DNA of 32,741 bases from the IMG/VR virus record IMGVR_UViG_3300042519_000516, positions 1 through 32,741 of that record, one strand, 5' to 3'. Positions 5,957 to 12,422 of the stretch are shown here, one piece after another (the stretch's first letter is position 1; each line of letters opens with the position of its first letter). A model generated the notes under the pieces. That model ran no database searches and had not been told where the DNA came from. It saw only the letters and a program-made list of their open reading frames with translations. The DNA comes from a virus. The translations under genes were made by a program, and so were the position numbers.

Positions 5957-6098
5957 ACGTGGCAACGCACAGGACGTCCTGTTCTGGAAGCAGGTGCTCA
6001 GTGAAAGGGTGGAGGTGCTGATTGCAACCGTCAACAGTGATCGAAGCGTTACAGGAACTAACGGCGACGAACCGAAAGGGAGTGGAGGCACTATATGA
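5886..6098 (+). CDS. Small helical protein overlapping both neighbours
   Basis: A 70-residue ORF from GTG 5886 with AAGGTG upstream. Its core is a well-formed amphipathic helix (VREVAQALQEAVERGNAQDV, then LFWKQVLSERVEVLIATV); the tail is Gly/Ser-rich. It overlaps the annealing gene by 71 bases and the next ORF by 77 bases, which is unusually deep for this compact genome. The protein-like helix argues for translation; a later GTG at 5919 would shorten the first overlap but lacks a ribosome site. Function unknown. Confidence 0.5.
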   Translation: MHNEWRVPLASVREVAQALQEAVERGNAQDVLFWKQVLSERVEVLIATVNSDRSVTGTNGDEPKGSGGTI

Positions 6099-6348
6099 GG
6101 CTGAAACAGTATTGGCTGAATCGGAGCATCGACTGGACACGCGGCAGGCTCAATCGTTTATTAGCGCGTCAGGGTCGGTTGCTGAGAGAAACGCGCAAGC
6201 GACGCTTGATGCGGCTGATGCCAAACTAGATCGCGACCTGGCTAAGGCTCAGGTGTCACGCGTCAGGATGAAGTTGCGGGTCATTGAGTCGGAGATTATG
6301 GCTCAGGCGACGATGGCAAAACTGCTCCAGGCTGAGATGAGACTCTAG
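6022..6348 (+). CDS. Coiled-coil hypothetical protein
   Basis: TTG 6022 lies 5 bases behind a strong GGAGGTG site (6011-6017), which decides the start; GTG 6037 is the alternative. The 108-residue product is almost fully helical, rich in Ala, Glu and Arg with heptad-like spacing (VLAESEHRLDTRQAQSF ... AKLDRDLAKAQVSRVRMKLR). It closes the recombination run; a 212-base noncoding gap follows. It could be a structural partner of the recombination proteins; no family recognised. Confidence 0.65.
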   Translation: MQPSTVIEALQELTATNRKGVEALYEAETVLAESEHRLDTRQAQSFISASGSVAERNAQATLDAADAKLDRDLAKAQVSRVRMKLRVIESEIMAQATMAKLLQAEMRL

Positions 6349-6548
6349 GCTACCGTTTCAACACTTTATACGCTCCCAAAATATCACTACGGCTAGTTCT
6401 TTATCCTGAACAAATGTGCGTTCTTGCACACATTAGGGGACTTTGACTCGGTTAGATCGCGTGAATGGGCCTCGTTGTGTGTGAGCGCACATTATTTGCA
6501 ACCTGGTCCGGCTTCGTTGTGCCGATGCACACCTGTTCGTCGATGACT
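6349..6548. promoter_or_regulatory. Noncoding gap with three TGTG-CACA dyads
   Basis: This AT-richer gap holds no convincing ORF. It has three related dyads: TGTGC-N6-GCACA (6415-6430, nested in AATGTG-N10-CACATT), TGTG-AGCG-CACA (6480-6491) and TGTGC-CGAT-GCACA (6518-6531). The last two are preceded by TCGTTGTG. Repeated dyads ahead of a new transcription unit suggest binding sites of one protein; operator or replication functions are both possible. Confidence 0.55.
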
Positions 6549-6560
6549 TAGGATGAGCCC
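6549..6560 (+). promoter_or_regulatory. Leaderless -10 box for the HNH gene
   Basis: TAGGAT (6549-6554) ends 6 nt before ATG 6561, the same spacing found at other genes that follow gaps. No good -35 was seen. The box is identical to the plus-strand box at 4527. Confidence 0.5.
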
Positions 6561-6908
6561 ATGGCGATCAAACCGGCGGTGCTCAGACAACTGCATGCAA
6601 GGGACCCCTACTGCATGCACTGTGGGAGTGACGTGGACCTGGTCCCACACCACAGGAAGAACCGCGGCGCTGGTGGATCGAAGTCGCGGGAGAACGATGT
6701 CACAAACGTCATGCTTATTTGCGCCGTATACAACGGGCTCATGGAATCGGATGCTGACGTCGCACAACAGGCGCGTGACTGGGGTCACAAACTGAGGTCA
6801 TGGCAGGACACGTTCAACCCTGTTTTCGACTTTCCCTCTGGTCGGTGGTATCGTCTAACTCCCGATGGTGGGAGAACTGAAACGACAAGGGACGCTGTGC
6901 CCTTCTAG
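6561..6908 (+). CDS. HNH endonuclease
   Basis: This 115-residue protein has the zinc/HNH arrangement: C18-x2-C21 (YCMHCG), the catalytic HH pair (LVPHHRKN, residues 30-31), a glycine-rich turn (RGAGGS) and N49 ... C54 (TNVMLICAVYNGL). HNH proteins nick or cut DNA and in phages act in packaging, recombination or homing. It opens the replication-region operon behind the dyad-rich gap and starts at a leaderless-type ATG. A second HNH protein lies at 12905, closer to the terminase. Confidence 0.85.
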   Translation: MAIKPAVLRQLHARDPYCMHCGSDVDLVPHHRKNRGAGGSKSRENDVTNVMLICAVYNGLMESDADVAQQARDWGHKLRSWQDTFNPVFDFPSGRWYRLTPDGGRTETTRDAVPF

Positions 6909-6918
6909 AGAGAGAAGC

Positions 6919-7173
6919 ATGATGGTGGATTGGGCTGACGAGTTAGGTATCGACCTAGCAACACTGCATTTGGAGGCGTTTTGGCATCCGGTGGCTCAGT
7001 GGGAGAACGCTCGCATCGCGAAGCGTGGTGAGGATTACTGGGACTGGTATCGGCAAGCGCATCCTGAACCGCCGACGATGGTGGCCCGTGTGGAGGCTCA
7101 GGCGCGGCCGCGGTTTGATTTCACGGAACGACAGATGGAGATTGCTATGAGGTCCCTCAGTGTTGGTCTTTGA
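6919..7173 (+). CDS. 84-residue hypothetical protein
   Basis: I place the start at ATG 6919, directly behind GAGAGAAG; an in-frame ATG at 6865 would overlap the HNH gene by 44 bases. The protein is rich in Trp and Ala (VDWADELGIDLATLHLEAFW ... EDYWDWYRQAHPEPPTMVAR). No domain is recognised. Its 3' end overlaps the methyltransferase-like gene by 14 bases. Its initiation region (TAGAGAGAGA then ATGATGG) resembles that at 7798. Confidence 0.6.
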   Translation: MMVDWADELGIDLATLHLEAFWHPVAQWENARIAKRGEDYWDWYRQAHPEPPTMVARVEAQARPRFDFTERQMEIAMRSLSVGL

Positions 7174-7801
7174 TTTCTTCGCTGGCACTGGTTCCTCGAC
7201 GCAAGCGTTCTCTGATCGCGGTCACAGGGTTATCCGCTTTGAACTGGATGAACAGTTCCAGGCAGATGAGCACGTCGATGTGGCGTCTCTGAACGCCTAT
7301 GATCTCATTGCAAGATATGGGCGTCCTGATTTCGTTTGGGCGTCACCACCTTGCACTGCATTCTCTGTGGCGTCGATCGGACGGCACTGGTATGAGCCGG
7401 GGAAACCCAAAACTGACGCTGCCAGATACGCTCAGGAACTGGTAGCAAGCACGGTGTCGCTAATCGACGATTTGAAGCCGTCACTGGGATGGCTGATGGA
7501 GAACCCTAGGGGGATGCTTCGCAAGTTGCCCGTGGTCGCACATCTGGCACGGCAGACGGTGACCTACTGCACCTACGGAGACTTCAGGATGAAACCGACT
7601 GACCTCTGGGGGGGGGTGCCGGGATGGACTCCACGGCATGCTTGCAAGAACGGCGACCCTTGTCACGTGTCAGCGCCTCGCGGTTCCAGAACTGGCACAC
7701 AGGGCATGATGAGCCCTGAGGTGAAGGCCATGATTCCATACGACCTTGGTGATGAAATATGTGATGCTGCTGAAGCACTGATTAGAGAGAGAGAACAATG
7801 A
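7160..7801 (+). CDS. C5-cytosine DNA methyltransferase-like protein 1
   Basis: This 213-residue protein (GTG start) carries the order of Dcm-type motifs: SAM-binding FDFFAGTGSS (residues 4-13), ASPPCTAFS with catalytic C65, and MENPRG (113-118) with the conserved Glu. The end contains TYCTYGDFRMKPTDLW and a Cys/His-rich stretch. It is much shorter than typical C5 methyltransferases and has little room for a target-recognition domain, so specificity may be relaxed or partner-dependent. The likely role is methylation of phage DNA against restriction. A run of nine G (7608-7616) codes for W-G-G and is in frame here. A second, frameshifted relative lies at 8580. Confidence 0.85.
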   Translation: MLVFDFFAGTGSSTQAFSDRGHRVIRFELDEQFQADEHVDVASLNAYDLIARYGRPDFVWASPPCTAFSVASIGRHWYEPGKPKTDAARYAQELVASTVSLIDDLKPSLGWLMENPRGMLRKLPVVAHLARQTVTYCTYGDFRMKPTDLWGGVPGWTPRHACKNGDPCHVSAPRGSRTGTQGMMSPEVKAMIPYDLGDEICDAAEALIREREQ

Positions 7802-8583
7802 TGGATAGTGTCATCGTCGATCGTAAGTTTGCGATAGTCGACGAATGGGTTCTGAACCTACCAATCTCGGATAGGGCGCTTAGACTGTATGTGCTGCTGT
7901 TGCGGTACGCGGACAACCACACACACAAGGCGTTCCCGTCACGTGAGACTCTGGCGAAACGGATGGCATGCTCCACTTCTTCTGTAGATCGCGCCACACA
8001 GGAACTCATTGACCACGGTGCTGTGTCTAAGTCTCAGCGCATGAACAGTTCACTTGTCTACACGGTGCACATCAACCAGGCAGGGTCGTCACCAGCGACC
8101 AGGGGGGTCGTCATGGGTGACGAGGGGGGGTCGTCACCGGTGCAGAGGGGGGTCGTCACGGGTGATGACCTAACTAGAACCACTGAACTAGAACCAGAAG
8201 AACTATATTTACAACAGGATGTGAAAGAGGCCTTCGATCAGTTCTGGCAGGTGTATCCGAAGCATTTGCAGAAGGGTGAAGCACGTAAGGCTTTCTTCAG
8301 GGCCGCTAACAGGCTGGGTGGTGTTGCACCAATCCTGGATGGTGTTGCACGGATGGTGGTTGACCCTAATCTGCCACCGAAGCAGTTCATCCCGTATCCG
8401 GCGACATGGTTGAACCGTGAGGGCTGGGATGATGAGCCTTTCCCTGAGCGCGTCGATCTGCCTGGTGTGCAGAAGGGCATCGCACGGTCCCCTTATGTTG
8501 GTGGTCCTCGCGAATGGGTGAAGGACATGCATGACATGGGTGAGCACTGGGAGTGCAAGCCTGGGGAGTTCGGTTGCAAATGA
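7798..8583 (+). CDS. Replication initiator/replisome organiser (winged helix, internal iterons)
   Basis: The 261-residue protein has an N-terminal winged helix (residues ~20-85; FPSRETLAKRMACSTSSVDR then ATQELIDHGAV), a linker of near-repeats (GSSPATRGVVMGDE, GGSSPVQRGVVTGDD) at ~95-120, and a C-terminal domain with FDQFWQVYPKHLQKGEARKA and FIPYPATWLNREGWDDEPFP. This architecture is usual for phage initiators that bind origin repeats inside their own gene and recruit the host helicase. The linker DNA is a repeat array (8083-8168), supporting that view. It overlaps the methyltransferase stop by 4 bases. No phage helicase or polymerase is seen, so host replication enzymes are presumably used. 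Confidence 0.82.
   Translation: MMDSVIVDRKFAIVDEWVLNLPISDRALRLYVLLLRYADNHTHKAFPSRETLAKRMACSTSSVDRATQELIDHGAVSKSQRMNSSLVYTVHINQAGSSPATRGVVMGDEGGSSPVQRGVVTGDDLTRTTELEPEELYLQQDVKEAFDQFWQVYPKHLQKGEARKAFFRAANRLGGVAPILDGVARMVVDPNLPPKQFIPYPATWLNREGWDDEPFPERVDLPGVQKGIARSPYVGGPREWVKDMHDMGEHWECKPGEFGCK
8083..8168. repeat. Iteron array, probable replication origin inside the initiator gene
   Basis: Four tandem imperfect units lie in phase with the initiator linker: GGG-TCGTCACCAGCGACCA (8083), G6-TCGTCATGGGTGACGA (8102), G7-TCGTCACCGGTGCAGA (8124) and G6-TCGTCACGGGTGATGA (8147), 19-23 bases each. The second holds a perfect dyad, TCGTCA-TGGG-TGACGA (8108-8123). Origins within the initiator gene are known, as in lambda O; here the identification is inferred from the repeat layout. 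The AT-rich stretch at about 8170-8220 could be the unwinding element. Confidence 0.7.
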
Positions 8584-9184
8584 AAATCTTGAACCTCTAC
8601 GCCGGCATCGGTGGCAATAGAAAACTGTGGGGGGGGGTCATCAGATTACGGCTGTGGAGTACGACCCAGCCATCGCTGCTATCCACGCTGACTTGTTCCC
8701 AGACGATGAACTAATAGTCGGCGACGCTCACGACTACCTACTAAAGCATCACGATCAGTTTGACTTTATCTGGTCGTCCCCACCATGTCAGACACACTCG
8801 TCATTCCGGTTCAACATCGGCGTCCGATACCGTGGTGTCGAACCCAAGTTTCCCGACATGAGCCTTTATGAGGAAATCGTATTCCTGCAATATCACTCCA
8901 AAGCGCTTTGGGTGGTTGAGAACGTGGTGCCCTACTATGAGCCACTGATGCCCGCGACTAGAATCGGCCGACACCTTTACTGGTCCAACTTCGATCTGCC
9001 CACCTCGGTTCATATCGTCGACAAGATACGGGGGGCACAGATTCCAGACTTGGAGGCTTTGCATGGGTATGACCTATCGAAGTATCGGCTGCCAAATAAG
9101 CGTCAGGTGTTGAGGAACGTGGTGTCGCCTCAGGTGGGGCTCGACATACTGAACGCTGCAATGTTGTCTCAGCCGTCCGAGTAG
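8580..9184 (+). CDS. C5-cytosine methyltransferase-like protein 2, broken by a frameshift at G9
   Basis: ATG 8580 overlaps the initiator stop (ATGA) and opens MKILNLYAGIGGNRKLWGG, a SAM-binding motif I. The frame is then lost at a run of nine G (8629-8637). The rest continues in the -1 frame: HQITAVEYDPAIAAIHADLF, WSSPPCQTHSS with the catalytic Cys (C70 in the joined protein), VVENVVPYYEPL, and a C-terminal NKRQVLRNVVSPQVG box. Ten G would restore one ~201-residue protein. The break may be a homopolymer sequencing error, a real mutation, phase variation or programmed slippage. Like the first methyltransferase it is short for the family. Product would methylate cytosine in phage DNA. Confidence 0.82.
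8629..8637 (+). other. Poly-G tract of nine that breaks methyltransferase 2
   Basis: Nine consecutive G separate the two frames of the methyltransferase gene; one extra G would join them. In-frame G9 tracts also occur at 7608-7616 and 13116-13124. Confidence 0.85.
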
Positions 9185-9192
9185 TGTATGGT
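9164..9192 (+). promoter_or_regulatory. Promoter for the gene at 9220
   Basis: TTGTCT (9164-9169), a 17-base spacer and TATGGT (9187-9192) make a sigma-70/SigA-like promoter at the end of the methyltransferase gene. GAGAGAAAGGG follows as the ribosome site. The string GTGTATGGTCATAGACAC around the -10 box recurs with two changes at 21184-21201. Confidence 0.5.
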
Positions 9193-9219
9193 CATAGACA
9201 CCGAGAGAAAGGGTGGCAA

Positions 9220-9354
9220 ATGACCATCACCGAAGTGCAGAACAAGACCACAACCCGCATCTATGAGATCGTCGGCCCCAAGCCTGAGACTGTCAAGTCT
9301 TTCTGGGACTACCTGGTAGCCCAGGGCGTGATTGAGTCCTACGAGATCAACTAG
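9220..9354 (+). CDS. 44-residue hypothetical protein with its own promoter and terminator
   Basis: ATG 9220 follows GAGAAAGGG, with a promoter upstream and a strong terminator directly downstream, so it looks like a one-gene transcription unit. The peptide is TITEVQNKTTTRIYEIVGPK ... VKSFWDYLVAQGVIESYEIN: a beta-hairpin plus helix pattern, soluble, no Cys. It is reminiscent of small DNA-mimic or toxin-inhibitor sized proteins, but no family is recognised. Confidence 0.7.
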   Translation: MTITEVQNKTTTRIYEIVGPKPETVKSFWDYLVAQGVIESYEIN

Positions 9355-9364
9355 CGGCCTCACA

Positions 9365-9400
9365 ACATAAAGACCTCGCTTCGGTGGGGTCTTTATGTGT
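9365..9400 (+). terminator. Rho-independent terminator
   Basis: ACATAAAGACC (9365-9375) pairs perfectly with GGTCTTTATGT (9388-9398) around a loop containing TTCG. It closes the 9220 unit. The symmetric A/T-rich base of the stem could let it work in both directions. Confidence 0.85.
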
Positions 9401-9417
9401 TAGAACACATTTTCGAA

Positions 9418-9429
9418 TACCCTAATATG
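9418..9429 (+). promoter_or_regulatory. Leaderless -10 box for the zinc/HNH-like gene
   Basis: TACCCT (9418-9423) ends 6 nt before ATG 9430, just behind the terminator, where transcription must restart. The overlapping TAATAT (9423-9428) with TTAGAA 17 bases upstream is a better sigma-70 match but would start inside the gene. Confidence 0.4.
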
Positions 9430-9720
9430 ATGCCCGTCATCACATGCGACCGTTGCGGGTATGAGTGGACCGTGAACAGCATCCGCAAGAACACGAAACT
9501 GTGTTCATCATGTCGCGCCCGTGAGGTCCAGACGGTACACACGTCTCACGGCAAGTGTCTACCTTGGCATGGCAACTTCGCCCCCGATCAGGTCACGCCC
9601 GTCGATGACGAAGGCCAACGCATACTTCCCGGCCTCAGGCTGTGCGGCAACCAGGACTGTTGTGCACCCTCACACGTCCTAGCGGATGTCAGACGTTCTG
9701 GATATGATGAGTCCAACTAA
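9430..9720 (+). CDS. Zinc-finger/HNH-like protein
   Basis: I place the start at ATG 9430 (MPVITCDRCGYEWT); ATG 9427 is adjacent and an in-frame upstream start at 9397 falls in the terminator. The ~96-residue protein has two CxxC pairs near the N-terminus (CDRCGYEW and LCSSCR) and a C-terminal CGNQDCCAPSHVL box, which resembles the Cys/Asn/His core of His-Me-finger (HNH) nucleases. A central GKCLPWHGNF stretch adds more Cys and His. It may be a DNA-binding or DNA-cutting protein; the SSB gene follows 15 bases later. Confidence 0.65.
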   Translation: MPVITCDRCGYEWTVNSIRKNTKLCSSCRAREVQTVHTSHGKCLPWHGNFAPDQVTPVDDEGQRILPGLRLCGNQDCCAPSHVLADVRRSGYDESN

Positions 9721-9735
9721 TAGAAGGGACCATCC

Positions 9736-10107
9736 ATGATTCAGGTGGAGTTCAAAGGATATGTGAACGGTGTCAAACAGTTCGACTGGGGCACCGTGTA
9801 CGACGTGTCACACAACCAGGTCAAGAAGAACGACCAGGGTGAGTGGGAGAAAACTGGCGCTGACTATTTCAACGTCGTCGGCCCTGAGGGTTTCCATGAG
9901 GGTGACCTTATCGAAATCAAAGGACGACTGAAAACGAAGCGTTTCGATAAGCGTGACGGGTCGAAGGGTATGAGCCTGGAGGTTCGCGCCGATGACATCA
10001 CACTCGTCAACAAAGGCAACAGCCGCGACTCTAAGCAGGGCCATGCGGCCGTGAACGCTGTCTGGCCTATCGCTGACATCCCTGGAAGCGACGACGCCCC
10101 GTTCTAA
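9736..10107 (+). CDS. ssb: Single-stranded DNA-binding protein
   Basis: The 123-residue protein has an OB-fold-like N-terminal part (VEFKGYVNGVKQFDWGTVYD ... DYFNVVGPEGFHEGDLIEIK ... SLEVRADDITLV) and the acidic SSB tail ADIPGSDDAPF, which in bacterial SSBs binds host repair and replication proteins. It would cover single strands during replication and recombination. GAAGGGA precedes ATG 9736. It overlaps RusA by one base, linking SSB with junction resolution. Confidence 0.82.
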   Translation: MIQVEFKGYVNGVKQFDWGTVYDVSHNQVKKNDQGEWEKTGADYFNVVGPEGFHEGDLIEIKGRLKTKRFDKRDGSKGMSLEVRADDITLVNKGNSRDSKQGHAAVNAVWPIADIPGSDDAPF

Positions 10108-10556
10108 TGATCACCTTCTTCGTCGCGGGCCGCCCAGCACCTCAGGGCAGCAAACGCTACGTCGGAGGGAACAGGGCATCGGGTGGTCGTTTCATTGAGG
10201 CGTCAAAGTATCTCCCAGCGTGGAGGTCAGCGGTCACAGATGTGGCCCGCGAATACATGGGGGAGGCGTTTCTGCCACCACTGGAAGGACCAGTGGAACT
10301 TCATGTGGCGTTCTACCTGGAACGGCCACCATCGGTCAGTCGGAAGAAACGACCAGAACCTGTGGTGCCACCCGATGTTGACAAGTTGTGCCGCGCCGTC
10401 TGCGACGCCCTATCGGACGGTTTCGTCTGGATGGATGACTCACAGGTCGTCCGACTGTACGCGTCAAAGCATTACGCTGACGATCGAGAAACCGGCGCGC
10501 ACATCACTGTGAAAGCACTAGACACACCAGACGACAAGTTTGACCTAAACGTCTAA
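10107..10556 (+). CDS. rusA: RusA-type Holliday junction resolvase
   Basis: The 149-residue protein shows the RusA pattern: FFVAGRPAPQGSKRYVGG at the N-terminus and VPPDVDKLCRAVCDALSDG followed by FVWMDDSQVV, holding the catalytic Asp residues (about residues 91-117), then KHYADDRETGAHITV. It cuts four-way junctions left by recombination or replication and so prepares DNA for packaging. Length is typical for the family. Confidence 0.92.
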   Translation: MITFFVAGRPAPQGSKRYVGGNRASGGRFIEASKYLPAWRSAVTDVAREYMGEAFLPPLEGPVELHVAFYLERPPSVSRKKRPEPVVPPDVDKLCRAVCDALSDGFVWMDDSQVVRLYASKHYADDRETGAHITVKALDTPDDKFDLNV

Positions 10557-10565
10557 GGTTTCCGT

Positions 10566-10590
10566 TATGCTGTGGGATGAGAGAAGGGAG
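10566..10590 (+). promoter_or_regulatory. Candidate -10 box and ribosome site for the 10598 gene
   Basis: TATGCT (10566-10571) lies in the 41-base gap behind rusA, followed by GAGAGAAGGGAG as the ribosome site for ATG 10598. The hexamer matches the box before 22574. No clear -35 was found. Confidence 0.4.
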
Positions 10591-10597
10591 ACTCCCC

Positions 10598-10831
10598 ATG
10601 TTGGAGAATCTAACGCCACCAGCGCGTGTCCTACCATGTAAGGTCCGAGCAATCCTCCAGGGCTTAGAAACCACCGACCGCAACATCCTCATCGGTGCAC
10701 TGACTAACACAGAGGCGTGGAAAGACCACGTGCTATCCGAGGAACTAGGGAAGCGTGGCCTACCCGTCTCACCCGGCTCGATTAGGAAGCACCGACATGC
10801 TCAGTGCTCATGCGGGCTGATCAATGCTTGA
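10598..10831 (+). CDS. Small helical HTH-like protein ending in a CxC motif
   Basis: ATG 10598 has the strong ribosome site GAAGGGAG; ATG 10577 is in frame but lies ahead of it. The 77-residue product reads CKVRAILQGLETTDRNILIG, then VLSEELGKRGLPVSPGSIRK and HRHAQCSCGLINA. The segment from LSEELGKRGLPVS to IRKHR has helix-turn-helix character. Similar small proteins next to phage phosphoesterases are familiar to me from actinophages, but their function is unknown. It overlaps the phosphoesterase gene by 8 bases, and both proteins begin MLENL. Confidence 0.65.
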   Translation: MLENLTPPARVLPCKVRAILQGLETTDRNILIGALTNTEAWKDHVLSEELGKRGLPVSPGSIRKHRHAQCSCGLINA

Positions 10832-11981
10832 AAACCTGAGACCTGCCGAGAAGGTGCAGGCACCTAAGGGTTACCGTCCCGGCGTGGAGTTCGACGGAAA
10901 CGAAGGTGTCGCTACAACACCCGGCTACACGTCTGAGCCTGAGAACTTCGACGAGTTCCTCAGAGACGCTGGACTCGACCCTGACGGTATTGAGGTCATC
11001 CCACCCGTCAGGACGTCACGTTGGCAGCAGCAGAAGGATGGGGACCTGGTATGGCTGACGTCATACAGGTTCACGTTCCGCAAGAAAGCCACAGACATCG
11101 ACCTGCCACTACTGATCGCTGAGGCTCAGAAGAACCTGAAGCCAGCGAAGTTAGGCAAACCTAACCCTAGGGCGCTAGTCATCCTATGGTCGGACCTGCA
11201 GGTCGGTAAGGTCGACTTCCGAGGCGACACCAGCACACTACTTGAACGTGTCGATCTGATGCAGGCCAGACTCATCGACCAGATACAACGCGAGAAACCA
11301 GAGAAAGTCATCTTCGCTGACCTAGGCGACACCGTAGAAAACTTCTACAACGCCAACGGCCCACAACAGTCCTACTCGAATGACCTCAGCATCATGGCTC
11401 AGGTGGACCTGGCGACAACCCTGGCCTATCAGACACTGAAGCGTGTAGCGCAACACGTGACAGACATCACCTATGCATCGGTCGGCTCCAACCACTGTCA
11501 GTTCAGACTGAACGGCAAAGCCGTCGGCACGCCCACAGACGACTGGGGAGTGTTCATCGGCCGCCAGATCGCCCGACTGTCACAGGAAGCAGGACACGGG
11601 TGGAAGTTCCTGGAGCCACAGACACATGACGAGTCGCTCGCGGTCGACGTGTTCGGTGACGGGTTTCACATCCTAGGCATCGCTCACGGGCACCAGGCTC
11701 GACGCCCAGACATGATGGCGTCCTGGTGGCGCGGCCAAGCGTTTGGTAACCAACCAGTCGCTGACGCCAATGTTCTTGTTCACGGCCATTTCCACCATTT
11801 ACGTATAACGGAACTTGGTTGCACACCACGTGGCACGTCCAGGTTCCTGGTCATGGCACCGACGATGGACAACGGCTCCAACTGGTTCAGACTGATGGCC
11901 GGTGAGGAAGCAGTCCCAGGGCTCGCAACACTCATCCTCGAACAGGGGGTTGACTACACAGGGACGGTGCACAAACTATGA
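10824..11981 (+). CDS. Calcineurin-like metallophosphoesterase
   Basis: The 385-residue protein has the metal-binding motifs of the metallophosphoesterase fold in order: WSDLQVGK (about residue 122), FADLGDTVEN (about 164), VGSNHC (about 222), GIAHGHQ (about 290) and VHGHFHHLR (about 317). The N-terminal ~110 residues are a separate region without a recognised domain. In phages these enzymes are thought to be Mre11/SbcD-like nucleases or nucleotide phosphatases; context (SSB, RusA, nucleases) favours DNA processing. No SbcC partner is seen. Confidence 0.88.
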   Translation: MLENLRPAEKVQAPKGYRPGVEFDGNEGVATTPGYTSEPENFDEFLRDAGLDPDGIEVIPPVRTSRWQQQKDGDLVWLTSYRFTFRKKATDIDLPLLIAEAQKNLKPAKLGKPNPRALVILWSDLQVGKVDFRGDTSTLLERVDLMQARLIDQIQREKPEKVIFADLGDTVENFYNANGPQQSYSNDLSIMAQVDLATTLAYQTLKRVAQHVTDITYASVGSNHCQFRLNGKAVGTPTDDWGVFIGRQIARLSQEAGHGWKFLEPQTHDESLAVDVFGDGFHILGIAHGHQARRPDMMASWWRGQAFGNQPVADANVLVHGHFHHLRITELGCTPRGTSRFLVMAPTMDNGSNWFRLMAGEEAVPGLATLILEQGVDYTGTVHKL

Positions 11982-12286
11982 CTGTGATAGCAGGCGACCA
12001 CATGCCTGACGAGTGGAACATCGGGGACCAGATACACCTGGAGGTGTACGCCCGCCTCGCAAAACTGATGGAGGTCGGCGAGCACAACGCCCTGATGTTC
12101 TTCGCGAACGAACTCATCATGGATGCTGTGGAGAGAAACCGTGACGTGACCGACACCGACGTTATCGCTTTAGATAACTTTCTGGACACGTGCCTCCAGG
12201 CCGAACACATCATCCGCAAGTATCTTGGAGCCAACTACATCACCGATTACATAGAGACACTGGAGGAAACTGATGAGCAACCCTGA
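11978..12286 (+). CDS. 102-residue acidic helical hypothetical protein
   Basis: Starts by ATGA overlap with the phosphoesterase. The product is acidic and helical (LEVYARLAKLMEVGEHNALM ... LDNFLDTCLQAEHIIRKYLG ... IETLEETDEQP). No domain is recognised. It sits in the coupled DNA-metabolism run. Confidence 0.7.
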   Translation: MTVIAGDHMPDEWNIGDQIHLEVYARLAKLMEVGEHNALMFFANELIMDAVERNRDVTDTDVIALDNFLDTCLQAEHIIRKYLGANYITDYIETLEETDEQP

Positions 12287-12422
12287 ACAAGTCCTGACGC
12301 TGGCCGAGCAGTACCGTCAGCAACTGCAGGACGCTAACGATCGCGACACCATCCGCGCCAAGCAAGAGTGGTTCCGTGAGACTGCAGCGCCACTGTTCAC
12401 CCAGGCTGATGGCACGGATTGA
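12273..12422 (+). CDS. 49-residue helical hypothetical protein
   Basis: ATG 12273 has GGAGGAAAC just upstream; the ORF overlaps its left neighbour by 14 bases and its right neighbour by 14. The peptide is one long charged helix (EQVLTLAEQYRQQLQDANDR ... AKQEWFRETAAPLFTQADG). No function is recognised. The ribosome site and tight packing support it. Confidence 0.6.
   Translation: MSNPEQVLTLAEQYRQQLQDANDRDTIRAKQEWFRETAAPLFTQADGTD

Noticed and set aside
6349-6560. Possible tRNA or small RNA in the noncoding gap
   Set aside because: The dyads are short and no cloverleaf, anticodon arm or CCA end is visible.
8083-8168. Possible CRISPR array
   Set aside because: Units are tandem, 19-23 bases, lack unique spacers and stay in frame within a coding linker; an iteron array explains them.
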